20,044 bases of DNA. Origin: an uncultured Eubacteriales bacterium (GTDB taxonomy: Bacteria > Bacillota > Clostridia > Oscillospirales > Ruminococcaceae). The DNA is taken from assembly GCA_959605275.1 (NCBI GenBank), contig CAUHFD010000026.1, positions 1-20,044 on the forward strand, given 5' to 3'. The notes under the pieces were generated by a model that saw nothing but the letters and a program-made list of their open reading frames with translations, searched no databases and was not told where the DNA came from. The first letter of the stretch is position 1; each line of letters starts with the position of its first letter. This document shows, in pieces, positions 12,548 to 20,044 of the stretch. The position numbers were made by a program, and so were the translations under genes.

Positions 12548-12612
12548 TGATTCGCCATTGTTTGCCCACACTGACAGGGATAAAAACGGGCAGTTTGCTT
12601 GCAAGGCGTTAG
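12532..12612 (+). pseudogene. DUF3793 remnant (N-terminal 26 residues)
   Basis: ATG 12532 with a strong GGGAGG site opens MSEELMIRHCLPTLTGIKTG, the characteristic start of DUF3793 proteins (normally about 180-200 residues), then reads SLLARR and stops. Nothing in any frame of the next 150 bp restores the rest. It overlaps the DUF2325 gene as an operon partner would. A deletion removed most of the gene. Confidence 0.65.
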
Positions 12613-12701
12613 GAGCGGCAATAATATAAAAATATTCCCTGCAATCATAAAACGTTTTTGCCCACTACCTTGCTTTTCACGTTCCGAAAGCAATATTTGT
12701 A

Positions 12702-12730
12702 TTTACTTTTCACAGAAAATCTGATATACT
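12702..12730 (+). promoter_or_regulatory. promoter of the putP-like gene
   Basis: TTTACT (12702-12707), 17-bp spacer ending TGA, then TATACT (12725-12730), giving an extended -10 (TGATATACT). The start codon is at 12764. Confidence 0.65.
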
Positions 12731-12763
12731 GGTAAAAAATAACACAAATCGGAGAGGTAAGGT

Positions 12764-14380
12764 ATGGGAGAAAAACTAGACATTTTGATTGCAATGGGCG
12801 GCTATATGTTGGTCGTTATCCTAATCGGCGTATTTTTTGCAAAGCGTTCTCAGGCAAGTACTGAAAACTATTTTCTGGGCGGACGCTCTTTGGGACCTTG
12901 GGTGGCAGCGATGAGTGCAGAAGCATCTGACATGAGCGGCTGGCTATTGATGGGATTACCCGGTGTAGCTTATTGGTGCGGTCTGGCAGACGCTGCATGG
13001 ACAGCGATCGGGTTAGCACTCGGAACGTATATTAACTGGTTACTGGTATCGAGACGCCTCCGCAGTTATTCTATTGTTTCAGGCGATTCTATTACAGTAC
13101 CGGATTTTCTAAGCAATCGTTTTCACGAAAAGAAAAAAGTGATTCTGGGCGTATCCGCAATATTTATTCTGATTTTCTTTACGGTATATGCCGCGAGCTG
13201 CTTTGTAACTTGCGGTAAACTGTTCGCCGGATTATTTGATTTACCCTATCATGCAATGATGTTGGTCGGAGCCGCTTTTGTATTAATATATACGATTTTG
13301 GGCGGATTTCTTGCCGAAAGCGCATCCGACTTTATGCAGGCAATCGTCATGATTCTCGCTTTGCTCGGCGTGTTGATTTTCGGTGTAAGTCATGCTGGCG
13401 GAATCGGTGCGGTCATTGACAACGCCAAAGATATTCCCGGCTTTTTGTCTTTGACCTCTATTGCATCTCCAATCGTAGATACAAACGGTGTACAGCAAAC
13501 AACCAACGGTATTGCACAGTTTGGACAAGCAGGCAGTTACGGATGGATCACAATCCTCTCTACTTTATCATGGGGACTCGGATACTTCGGTGTGCCGCAG
13601 GTATTGCTGCGTTTTATGGCGATTCGGAAAGGCTCCGAATTAAACCGGTCCCGTCGCATTGCTACGGTATGGTGTGTGATTTCACTCGCTGCCGCTGTTT
13701 CCATCGGTATTCTGGGCAGAAAAATTTTCCCGTTTGACGCTGCTCTTGCAACAAAAAGCGCTTCGGAAAATATTTTCGCACAGCTCTCGCAATTATTGTT
13801 TCATCCGGTAGTTGCCGGTATTATCATGGCGGGAATCCTCGCGGCGACCATCAGTTCCTCCGACTCTTATCTGCTCATTGCTGCATCGGCGGTTTCTAAA
13901 AATATTTACGAAGGAATTGTCAAAAAAGATGCTTCGGACAAACAAGTCATGCGGGTATCGCGCATTGTATTGCTGATCGTTGCTTTAATCGGCATTCTCA
14001 TCGCATGGGATGAAAACAGTGTAATTTTTGAGGTTGTATCCTTTGCCTGGGCAGGATTTGGTGCAACATTCGGACCGATCATCCTGTTTTCGCTGTTCTG
14101 GAAACGCACCAACCGCGCGGGCGCCATTGCGGGCATGATATCCGGCGGAGCAATGGTGTTCTTCTGGAAACTGGTGCTCAAGCCCATCGGCGGCGTATTC
14201 GGTATCTACGAACTTTTACCGGCGTTCTTAGTATCCTGCATTGTGATTGTAGCAGTTTCCTTATGTACAGCAAAACCGTCTGCAGAGATCGAAGAAGAAT
14301 TCGAGCGTGCGCGCACCTACCAAGACGCACCTGTTGAATCAAACGAACCTGCCCCGGTCAATGCTGCAGAAGAGGCATAA
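12764..14380 (+). CDS. putP: sodium/solute symporter, PutP (proline) type
   Basis: A 538-residue member of the sodium:solute symporter family with about 13 membrane helices. The PutP signature is clear: NYFLGGRSLGPWVAAM, then SAEASDMSGWLLMGLPG at 51-67 (sodium ligand region with D56 and S58), LGGFLAESASDFMQ, and ISSSDSYLL around residue 365, matching the Ser/Thr pair of the second sodium ligand set. It imports proline or a similar compatible solute with Na+. The C-terminal 35 residues form an acidic cytoplasmic tail. GGAGAGG precedes the ATG. It stands alone between the DUF3793 remnant and a strong terminator, convergent with the DUF47 gene. Substrate is inferred from family only. Confidence 0.9.
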   Translation: MGEKLDILIAMGGYMLVVILIGVFFAKRSQASTENYFLGGRSLGPWVAAMSAEASDMSGWLLMGLPGVAYWCGLADAAWTAIGLALGTYINWLLVSRRLRSYSIVSGDSITVPDFLSNRFHEKKKVILGVSAIFILIFFTVYAASCFVTCGKLFAGLFDLPYHAMMLVGAAFVLIYTILGGFLAESASDFMQAIVMILALLGVLIFGVSHAGGIGAVIDNAKDIPGFLSLTSIASPIVDTNGVQQTTNGIAQFGQAGSYGWITILSTLSWGLGYFGVPQVLLRFMAIRKGSELNRSRRIATVWCVISLAAAVSIGILGRKIFPFDAALATKSASENIFAQLSQLLFHPVVAGIIMAGILAATISSSDSYLLIAASAVSKNIYEGIVKKDASDKQVMRVSRIVLLIVALIGILIAWDENSVIFEVVSFAWAGFGATFGPIILFSLFWKRTNRAGAIAGMISGGAMVFFWKLVLKPIGGVFGIYELLPAFLVSCIVIVAVSLCTAKPSAEIEEEFERARTYQDAPVESNEPAPVNAAEEA

Positions 14381-14420
14381 GAGAGAAATTAAACAATATG
14401 ACATCTTATTGAATGCTCAC

Positions 14421-14448
14421 TGAACAAATCAAAAATTTGATTTGTTCA
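14421..14448. repeat. perfect palindrome with 13-bp arms
   Basis: TGAACAAATCAAA (14421-14433), two bases, TTTGATTTGTTCA (14436-14448). The right arm is the beginning of the 28-bp dispersed repeat. Confidence 0.8.
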
Positions 14449-14464
14449 GCAGACATTATTTATT
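14437..14464. repeat. 28-bp dispersed repeat, copy 2
   Basis: Identical to 7971-7998, in the same orientation. Both copies lie outside genes. Confidence 0.8.
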
Positions 14465-14486
14465 GAACAACCTGTAAAAGTTTGCA

Positions 14487-14530
14487 AAATCAGCGGGGCA
14501 GCCATCATAGCATGGTAGCCCCGCTGATTT
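14487..14530. terminator. strong hairpin between convergent putP and DUF47 genes
   Basis: AAATCAGCGGGGC (14487-14499) and GCCCCGCTGATTT (14518-14530) are perfect 13-bp arms; CCA/TGG pairs further inside. It probably ends transcripts from both sides, although long U-runs are lacking. Confidence 0.7.
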
Positions 14531-14602
14531 CATGATATACCGCTGTCATACCCAAACGCGCCAAAAACAGCTCCGCATAACAGCAAAATCTTTAAATCAA
14601 TA

Positions 14603-15226
14603 TCAGGTGTTTTTCATCACAATCGTTCCAACTGAGTCTGCAACACGTTCACACGCATCAACACAATTTTCCATGTAATCGTATATTTCACGCCATGAGA
14701 TAATATCGAGCACCTCATTACACTGTGTTCGAACCGCAATAACCGCATCCAGATAAAAACGGTCGCATTCTTCCTCAGCATGGTTCAATTCAATAATCAT
14801 CGTCCTGAGATGATCCGATTTTTTAAAATGTTCAAATTCCATCAGCATATTTTTCATTAAAACACAACAGTCCGCAATTTTTTGCGCAAACATGATTGCC
14901 TCGGGTGCTACCGATTGAATCTGGTTCACATAGAACCTTTGCAGGATTTCCTCAATCATATCTGTAACGTCATCAATGTTCTGGCTTAATTCCGCAAGAT
15001 CTTCTCGGTCGATCGGTGTAACAAACGCTTTTGCAAGCGCAGTGGACATTTCATGTTTTTTCTTATCGGCGGAATGCTCAAAAACGTGCATTGTTTCCAG
15101 CATATCATCAATTTGAGCAGGATCATATGCTGTTAAACATGTTACCAAATAATCTGCCGCTTTGCATCCGTATTCAGCAGCTTCAATAAAATTCTCAAAA
15201 TAAAATTTGTCTGCTTTATTTGCCAT
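14603..15226 (-). CDS. DUF47 (PhoU-like) protein, Pit transporter partner
   Basis: A 207-residue all-helical protein of the DUF47/PhoU-like family. Acidic metal-binding repeats are visible: HVFEHSADKKKHEM, LSQNIDDVTDMIEEIL and ELNHAEEECDRFY. Such proteins are encoded next to Pit transporters and are thought to control phosphate (or metal-phosphate) flux. The frame is open to 15238, but the ATG there touches AAGGA; the ATG at 15226 with GGTGA five bases upstream is preferred. It lies 147 bp after pit on the same strand and is probably co-transcribed from the promoter ahead of pit. It ends against the hairpin at 14487-14530. Confidence 0.9.
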   Translation of the reverse strand: MANKADKFYFENFIEAAEYGCKAADYLVTCLTAYDPAQIDDMLETMHVFEHSADKKKHEMSTALAKAFVTPIDREDLAELSQNIDDVTDMIEEILQRFYVNQIQSVAPEAIMFAQKIADCCVLMKNMLMEFEHFKKSDHLRTMIIELNHAEEECDRFYLDAVIAVRTQCNEVLDIISWREIYDYMENCVDACERVADSVGTIVMKNT

Positions 15227-15373
15227 AATAATCACCATTCCTTATTAAAATTGCTCCGGTATTGCAATATATGTAATTGTCCTCCGCACCCTTTAGACAA
15301 ACAGAGGAAACGGAACATGCAAAACAATATTTTGTGATGTCAATCGTCACAATCTGTCTTTTCGAGTACATCC

Positions 15374-16426
15374 TCAAAACAGCCATATAAAAAGCTTTGT
15401 CATAACAAATCCGATCAAGCCACAGCCGGGGAAAGTCAATATCCAGGTCAGTGCCATATCTTTTGCAACTGAAAAATTAATTGCCGACAGCCTTTTTACC
15501 GCACCTACTCCCATGATTGCGGTTGTTTTTGCATGTGTGGTCGAAACAGGAATACCAAACACTGAGCTAATAAGCAAACAAATCGATGCGGCAATATCCG
15601 CTGAAAACCCTTGGTATTTTTCAAGCTTGACCATATCCATGCCCACCGACTTGATAATTTTCTTGCCGCCGACAGAAGTTCCGATACCCATTACAATCGA
15701 ACACAACAGCATAATCCAAACCGGCATTTCTACTGTCACAGAAGCATTCTGACCGTTAATTAACAGCATACACAGCAGTATTACACCCATGAATTTCTGA
15801 CCGTCCTGCGCGCCGTGCATGAAACTCATTGACGCTGCTCCGAATATCTGTGCGACACGGAATACTTTCTCAGTTTTCGCTCTATTTGCCCGGCGAAACA
15901 AAAGAACAACAATCTTACAGACAATCCACCCAAGTGTAAAACCCAGCAATACCGAAAGCACCAAACCATAAACAACTTTGATCCATTCCGATCCGTTTAC
16001 TCCCTGCAATCCTCCATGCAGTGCAATTGCACCTCCTGTAAGTCCCGCAATCAATGCATGGCTTTCACTCGTGGGAATACCGAAATACCATGCCAGCACC
16101 GCCCAAACAACAATGGCAAAAAGCGCCGCACTTAATGCTACAATGGCTTCATGCGAATTGGTACCGAAATCAACCATTTTTGTGATCGTTTCAGCCACTG
16201 TTGCATTAATCATACTCATTAAAAACACACCAAGAAAATTAAAGAAAGCCGACATAAAAATAGCCGCTCTTGCCGACATACATCTGGTAACGACGCAGGT
16301 TGCGATTGCATTTGGGGCGTCTGTCCAACCGTTAACAAAAATAACGCCCAGTGTCAATATTACCGACAAAAGCAAAAGCGGGTTTTGGGTGAGCTGAGCC
16401 CAAAAATACTGAAAAGACAGATCCAT
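15374..16426 (-). CDS. pit: Pit-family inorganic phosphate transporter
   Basis: A 350-residue membrane protein of the inorganic phosphate transporter family with the two PiT repeats. The first carries VNGWTDAPNAIAT (31-43) and GIPTSESHALIAGL; the second carries SFMHGAQDGQKFMG and GIPVSTTHAKTTAIMG. These proteins import phosphate (usually as a metal-phosphate complex) with H+ or Na+. ATG 16426 has GGAGG six bases upstream; a longer frame to 16462 lacks support. It is followed by its DUF47 partner. Its own promoter lies at 16476-16504, directly behind the DUF368 gene. Confidence 0.93.
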   Translation of the reverse strand: MDLSFQYFWAQLTQNPLLLLSVILTLGVIFVNGWTDAPNAIATCVVTRCMSARAAIFMSAFFNFLGVFLMSMINATVAETITKMVDFGTNSHEAIVALSAALFAIVVWAVLAWYFGIPTSESHALIAGLTGGAIALHGGLQGVNGSEWIKVVYGLVLSVLLGFTLGWIVCKIVVLLFRRANRAKTEKVFRVAQIFGAASMSFMHGAQDGQKFMGVILLCMLLINGQNASVTVEMPVWIMLLCSIVMGIGTSVGGKKIIKSVGMDMVKLEKYQGFSADIAASICLLISSVFGIPVSTTHAKTTAIMGVGAVKRLSAINFSVAKDMALTWILTFPGCGLIGFVMTKLFIWLF

Positions 16427-16475
16427 TGAATAACCTCCATAGGTAAGAAATAAAAATAACAACCGGACAATATCA

Positions 16476-16504
16476 ATTGTATCAGAAAATTCTTACAAAG
16501 TAAA
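16476..16504 (-). promoter_or_regulatory. promoter of pit-DUF47
   Basis: Leftward TTTACT (16504-16499), 17-bp spacer, TACAAT (16481-16476), about 50 bp ahead of the pit start and 6 bp past the DUF368 stop. Confidence 0.65.
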
Positions 16505-16509
16505 CCGGC

Positions 16510-17349
16510 TCACGATTCCGACCGGCTTTTTAAGCGTTCACAGGCATTGCTCAGGAAATAGGAAGTTACCGCGCCGCCGATAATACACGCAATATAAATA
16601 ACAATATTCACTGCCTCTGTGTGAAAAGACGGAATAATCATCACCGTTGTGGCTGCAACAATCCCCAAAATACTATGTGATATTACGGAATAAAATCTTT
16701 TATAAGCGGCGTCTACCCCTTTCGGAAGCGTGAGAAGGCATAGCGCAACGCCAATCGCAAGCGGAATGAGAACCTCCGGAGAAAATTTTGCAATACCGGC
16801 GAGCATTGGCTGGTACAATCCAAAAAACAAAAGCAGAGTAGAAGAGCTTAAGCCCGGTATTACAAGGCTGAGTCCCCACATAATACCGCAGAACAGATAT
16901 CCCCATATATTCGCTTGAAAGGTAATGGTACTTTGACTTTTTAAAAGCCACAGCAATCCCAACATCGCCGAAAATCCCGCTATCATCGCAACATAAGAAG
17001 AGGGTTTTCTGCCTTTTTTTCCGGCGTCATTCCACAGTCCCGGAACCGTTCCGATGATAAACCCAATAAACGCACAGGTAACCGCTTGGCTGTTCTTCAA
17101 CATTAACCAATCTGCAACACCGGACAAACCGATAAAGCCAATCGCTCCACCCAAGAGAAACACACCGAGCATTTTCCAGTACTTTTTGATACTGTTTTTC
17201 GGATCAGATAATATGCCGATCAAAGGCTTGTACATACCAAAAGCGACGCACAAGGCTCCCCCGCTTACACCGGGCATAATTGCCCCGAAACCGACTATCG
17301 CACCTTCTAACAACCACAATATTCCCTGTATGATCTTATTTTTTTTCAA
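16510..17349 (-). CDS. popT: DUF368 family polyprenyl-phosphate transporter
   Basis: A 279-residue polytopic membrane protein with the DUF368 duplicated motif: GFGAIMPGVSGGALCVAFGMY at about 21-40 and SLVIPGLSSSTLLLFFGLY in the second half. DUF368 proteins (PopT) have been shown in other bacteria to recycle undecaprenyl phosphate across the membrane for cell wall synthesis; this function is by family. The start codon is TTG at 17349, with GGGAG seven bases upstream; no ATG gives a complete first helix. It lies 97 bp after the KtrA gene, on the same strand, and directly ahead of the pit promoter. Confidence 0.88.
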   Translation of the reverse strand: MKKNKIIQGILWLLEGAIVGFGAIMPGVSGGALCVAFGMYKPLIGILSDPKNSIKKYWKMLGVFLLGGAIGFIGLSGVADWLMLKNSQAVTCAFIGFIIGTVPGLWNDAGKKGRKPSSYVAMIAGFSAMLGLLWLLKSQSTITFQANIWGYLFCGIMWGLSLVIPGLSSSTLLLFFGLYQPMLAGIAKFSPEVLIPLAIGVALCLLTLPKGVDAAYKRFYSVISHSILGIVAATTVMIIPSFHTEAVNIVIYIACIIGGAVTSYFLSNACERLKSRSES

Positions 17350-17446
17350 GCAAACACTCCCAGACCTTTTTTGTAAATCTTTCCGGAATTATAAAGTAAA
17401 AATGATCTTCTTTTCGTCACTCCGAAATTTATAACAAGCACAATCT

Positions 17447-18127
17447 TTACTCTTTTTCAGCCCATTCCGAAAGACGCAGCAGCCCTTCTTTACTTCCTGA
17501 TACAAACAATGTATCGTGTTCCCGGAATACATAATCCGGTTTAATATTTTCAATCACAGTACCGTCGTTTTCTATTGCAATAATATTCAATCCAAAACGT
17601 GAACGCAAATTTATTCCCAAAACGCTTTTGCCAATAAATTGATTCGGTATTATTAATTTAGAAATAGTGATTCGTTCGCTCAACTGCATAAAATCAAGCA
17701 CTCGCGTGGTTTCGAGCCGGCTTGCTAACCGAATTGCCATATCCCGTTCCGGATATACAACCTCTGCACCGAGCTTTTCCAATATTTCTCCATGCTCTGC
17801 GCTGGTTGCTTTGGCAATTACCAATGGGATTCCTATTGCAACCAGATTTAAAGTAGTGAGGATAGAGGATTCCATATTTTCTCCGATACATACAATAGCG
17901 ACATCACAATTTTGTATGCCGGTTTCAGTAAGTGTCTTTTTATCAAGCGTGTTAACAACAATCGCGTTTTCGGTAAATTCCCGTATTTCCCGTACTTTAT
18001 CCTCATCTTTATCAATAACAAGTAATTCTGCACCCGAGCCGGCAAGTTCTGTCGCAAGAGCATGTCCGAATCGTCCGAGGCCAATAACGCCGTATGCCAT
18101 ATTTTCATTTTTTCGTTTACGAAACAT
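17447..18127 (-). CDS. ktrA: KtrA/TrkA-type potassium channel regulatory subunit
   Basis: A 226-residue protein, typical KtrA length. The RCK_N Rossmann domain has GLGRFG (16-21) and the nucleotide-binding acid D39 (LVIDKDED); the RCK_C domain occupies about 140-220 (IGKSVLGINLRSRFGLNIIAI, ending DTLFVSGSKEGLLRL). It forms the cytosolic octameric ring that binds ATP/ADP or NAD(H), and often c-di-AMP at RCK_C, to gate KtrB. ATG 18127 is chosen over upstream options; the sequence ahead of it matches that ahead of the DUF47 gene. It is 75 bp after ktrB on the same strand. Confidence 0.93.
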   Translation of the reverse strand: MFRKRKNENMAYGVIGLGRFGHALATELAGSGAELLVIDKDEDKVREIREFTENAIVVNTLDKKTLTETGIQNCDVAIVCIGENMESSILTTLNLVAIGIPLVIAKATSAEHGEILEKLGAEVVYPERDMAIRLASRLETTRVLDFMQLSERITISKLIIPNQFIGKSVLGINLRSRFGLNIIAIENDGTVIENIKPDYVFREHDTLFVSGSKEGLLRLSEWAEKE

Positions 18128-18202
18128 AATAATTACCATTCCTTTTGGAAGTTGTTTTTTGCCGTCATTCATAGGCAAAAAGGAATAATCGAAGCACGAA
18201 AA

Positions 18203-19501
18203 TTAACCGATTGCAATATTACCTTCCGGGTAACTGATTCGCTCGCCCCTTGTAAAATACCACAAAGAAGCAACCGTCAAAGGACCCAGCCGTCCGATAT
18301 ACATAATCGCAATGGACAGTAGTTTACTGCCGTCGCACAAATCCGGTGTAATCCCGGTGGACAAACCAACCGTACCAAAAGCACTGGTTACTTCAAATAA
18401 AATATCCGTTAAAGAAATATCGGGTTCCATCACAGCCATCAAATAAACGCCGGTTATAACAACCGAAACGGAAAGAATAGTGATAATTGCCGCTTTCCGA
18501 AACGCCTCACGCGGAACCGAATAATGAAAAGCCTTTCCCGATTTATTTGTTGCCGCCGTTTTTATTCCCTGTAAAAGTACAAAAAAGGTACTGGTTTTTA
18601 TACCGCCTCCCGTGGATCCCGGAGAAGCGCCGACGAACATTAAAACAACCAGCACCAACAAGCCTGGTGTCGAGAAAGTCCGAAGCGGATAAGTAGAAAA
18701 GCCGGCTGTTCTGGCAGACACGCTCTGGAAAAAAGCTCCCAGCCAAGTAACATTCTCTGTCAATTTCAGCAATACAGTTCCTGTAATGATTAAACCAGCG
18801 CTGACAGTCAAAACCACTTTGGCATGCATAGACAACTTGCGCCAGCGCAATCTTGTTGTCCAGAGTTCCCGAATCACCAAAAATCCGATACCTCCGAATA
18901 TAATTAATCCACAGGTAACCAAATTTAACATTACATTGTTACGATAAGGAATCAAATTTTGATAATTACCGAGTATATCAAAGCCGGAATTATTAAACGC
19001 TGCCACCGAATGAAACAGGCTGACTCCCAGTGCTTCTAATGGCGGATAATCCTGCACAAAAACAGTAAAACTGAGAATTGCCCCCGTTAGCTCAAAAATC
19101 ACTGTTGTCAGGAAAATGGATTTTACAAAATTAACCATCCCCTTTCCTGAATTCAGGTTCATCGCCTCGCGAATCAAATTTCTTTCTTTTAAATTTACCC
19201 TTTTGCCCATTGCCAGAATGATCCCTGCGCCGACAGCGGTAACGCCAAGACCTCCGATTTGAATAAGTGCCGCAAGAAAGAACTGCCCTACCGGTGTAAA
19301 AGTATCCCCTGCATCTATTGCGATCAGTCCTGTAACACAAACAGCACTGGTAGAAGTATACAGGGCATCAATGTATCTGACCGTAACGCCATCCTGCACA
19401 CTACACGGCATAATCAATAAAATGGAACCAATCAAAATCACCAAAGCAAAGCCAAGTGCAATAATTCGCCCCGGCGATTGCTTTTTTATTAATTTCAGCA
19501 T
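18203..19501 (-). CDS. ktrB: KtrB/TrkH-type potassium transporter
   Basis: A 432-residue membrane protein with four pore repeats, each with its filter: TSAVCVTGL, AAFNNSGFD, SARTAGFST and SAFGTVGLST. The single conserved Gly in each filter is present. It imports K+ (with Na+ coupling in KtrB proteins) together with KtrA. Length and the short N-terminus fit KtrB better than the longer proteobacterial TrkH. Its ribosome binding site (GAGGAAA) overlaps the stop of the response regulator gene, so the two are in one operon. Confidence 0.93.
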   Translation of the reverse strand: MLKLIKKQSPGRIIALGFALVILIGSILLIMPCSVQDGVTVRYIDALYTSTSAVCVTGLIAIDAGDTFTPVGQFFLAALIQIGGLGVTAVGAGIILAMGKRVNLKERNLIREAMNLNSGKGMVNFVKSIFLTTVIFELTGAILSFTVFVQDYPPLEALGVSLFHSVAAFNNSGFDILGNYQNLIPYRNNVMLNLVTCGLIIFGGIGFLVIRELWTTRLRWRKLSMHAKVVLTVSAGLIITGTVLLKLTENVTWLGAFFQSVSARTAGFSTYPLRTFSTPGLLVLVVLMFVGASPGSTGGGIKTSTFFVLLQGIKTAATNKSGKAFHYSVPREAFRKAAIITILSVSVVITGVYLMAVMEPDISLTDILFEVTSAFGTVGLSTGITPDLCDGSKLLSIAIMYIGRLGPLTVASLWYFTRGERISYPEGNIAIG

Positions 19502-19510
19502 GATATTTCC

Positions 19511-20044
19511 TCATTCGTTTGTATCATTCATCCGATACCCTACGCCAAGCTCGTTTGAAAAATATTTATTGTCCCCCGGTTTTAAACCGAGTTTTTTTCT
19601 TATATTCGCCATATTGACCTGAAGTTTTTTTACACTTCCGGAATCCGTGGCACCCCAAATCGTCCGTATAATAAAAGCATAGGTCAGTACCTTACCTGCA
19701 TGTTCAGAAAACAATGCCAAAATATTATATTCTGTTTGAGTCAGTTTTATCTCCTGCTCACCGATATAAACCTTACGCTGATCATAATTAATCTTCATAT
19801 CACCGGTGGTGAACACTCCTCCCGGAAGCATTCCTTGTCCGGTACTGTAACGATTATTTCGCAAAGCGGCACGTACCCTTGCCAATAATTCTGCTGTGCC
19901 GAACGGTTTTGTGATATAATCATTTGCCCCAAAATCCAGCGCAGACACTTTATCCTCTTCCGCAGTTCGCGCAGACAATACAATAATCGGTACTGCGGAG
20001 GACTCTCTCGCCGTTTTAATAAATTCAAGCCCATCCATATCCGG
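19511..20044 (-). CDS. OmpR/KdpE-family response regulator (partial, 5' end off window)
   Basis: The visible 177 residues start inside the receiver domain (PDMDGLEF), after the phosphoacceptor Asp. They include the switch Ser (PIIVLSAR) and the conserved Lys (YITKPF), then an OmpR-type winged helix: LTQTEYNILALFSEHAGKVL, the recognition helix region VKKLQVNMANIRKKL and the closing wing GVGYRM. It resembles KdpE. Coupling to ktrB suggests it answers K+ or osmotic signals and controls this operon. The histidine kinase partner would lie beyond the right edge, if present. Confidence 0.9.
   Translation of the reverse strand, partial: PDMDGLEFIKTARESSAVPIIVLSARTAEEDKVSALDFGANDYITKPFGTAELLARVRAALRNNRYSTGQGMLPGGVFTTGDMKINYDQRKVYIGEQEIKLTQTEYNILALFSEHAGKVLTYAFIIRTIWGATDSGSVKKLQVNMANIRKKLGLKPGDNKYFSNELGVGYRMNDTNE

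Noticed and set aside
12613..12763. Possible continuation of DUF3793 after the stop at 12612
   Set aside because: No frame restores recognisable DUF3793 sequence, and the stretch is AT-rich with the putP promoter at its end.
17350..17446. Promoter for the DUF368 gene
   Set aside because: A TATAAT-like box is present leftward, but no acceptable -35 at 16-18 bp; too weak to list.

Overview
The window looks like a chromosomal stretch from a mid-to-low-GC Firmicute of class Clostridia, probably an anaerobe of the Oscillospirales/Ruminococcaceae type. The basis is strong Shine-Dalgarno sites, near-consensus sigma-A promoters, a FeoA-FeoA-FeoB locus with a Cys-rich membrane partner, DUF2325/DUF3793 neighbours and Ktr/Pit families. 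I did no database search, so the taxonomic call is inference. No tRNA, rRNA, CRISPR array or transposase was found.

Left region (1 to about 5.3 kb) reads as part of an integrated mobile element such as an ICE. All genes run leftward: a protein with an N-terminal disordered/possibly ubiquitin-like part and a C-terminal JAB metalloprotease domain, a ThiF/E1-like adenylating enzyme, two small unidentified proteins, then (after an intrinsic terminator) a truncated radical SAM protein, a DUF6094-type DNA methyltransferase-like protein and a partial sigma-70-like protein. The E1+JAB pair resembles the PRTRC cassettes of mobile elements. Upstream is an unusual control region: two near-consensus promoters firing in opposite directions around a perfect tandem 23-bp repeat, a leftward leader with two terminator-like hairpins, and a rightward candidate small RNA.

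Middle region (5.4 to 8.2 kb) is chromosomal: a YyaL/DUF255 thioredoxin-domain protein, then a degraded DNA-repair locus. There the start of a Ku gene is joined to the end of an ATP-dependent LigD ligase, opposite a truncated small ORF. A gene-free stretch with a long hairpin and a dispersed repeat follows.

Iron region (8.2 to 12.6 kb): a short DtxR-family repressor with iron-type metal ligands diverges from feoA-feoA-feoB, a FeoB-associated Cys-rich membrane protein, a DUF2325 protein and a broken DUF3793 remnant. Five copies of a palindrome, TTAGYNNNNRCTAA, lie before feoA (three), feoB and the DUF2325 gene, and are probably the repressor's operators.

Right region (12.7 to 20.0 kb) is ion and envelope homeostasis: a PutP-type sodium/solute symporter on the plus strand, then on the minus strand a KdpE-like response regulator (partial), KtrB, KtrA, a DUF368 polyprenyl-phosphate transporter family protein, a Pit phosphate transporter and its DUF47 PhoU-like partner.
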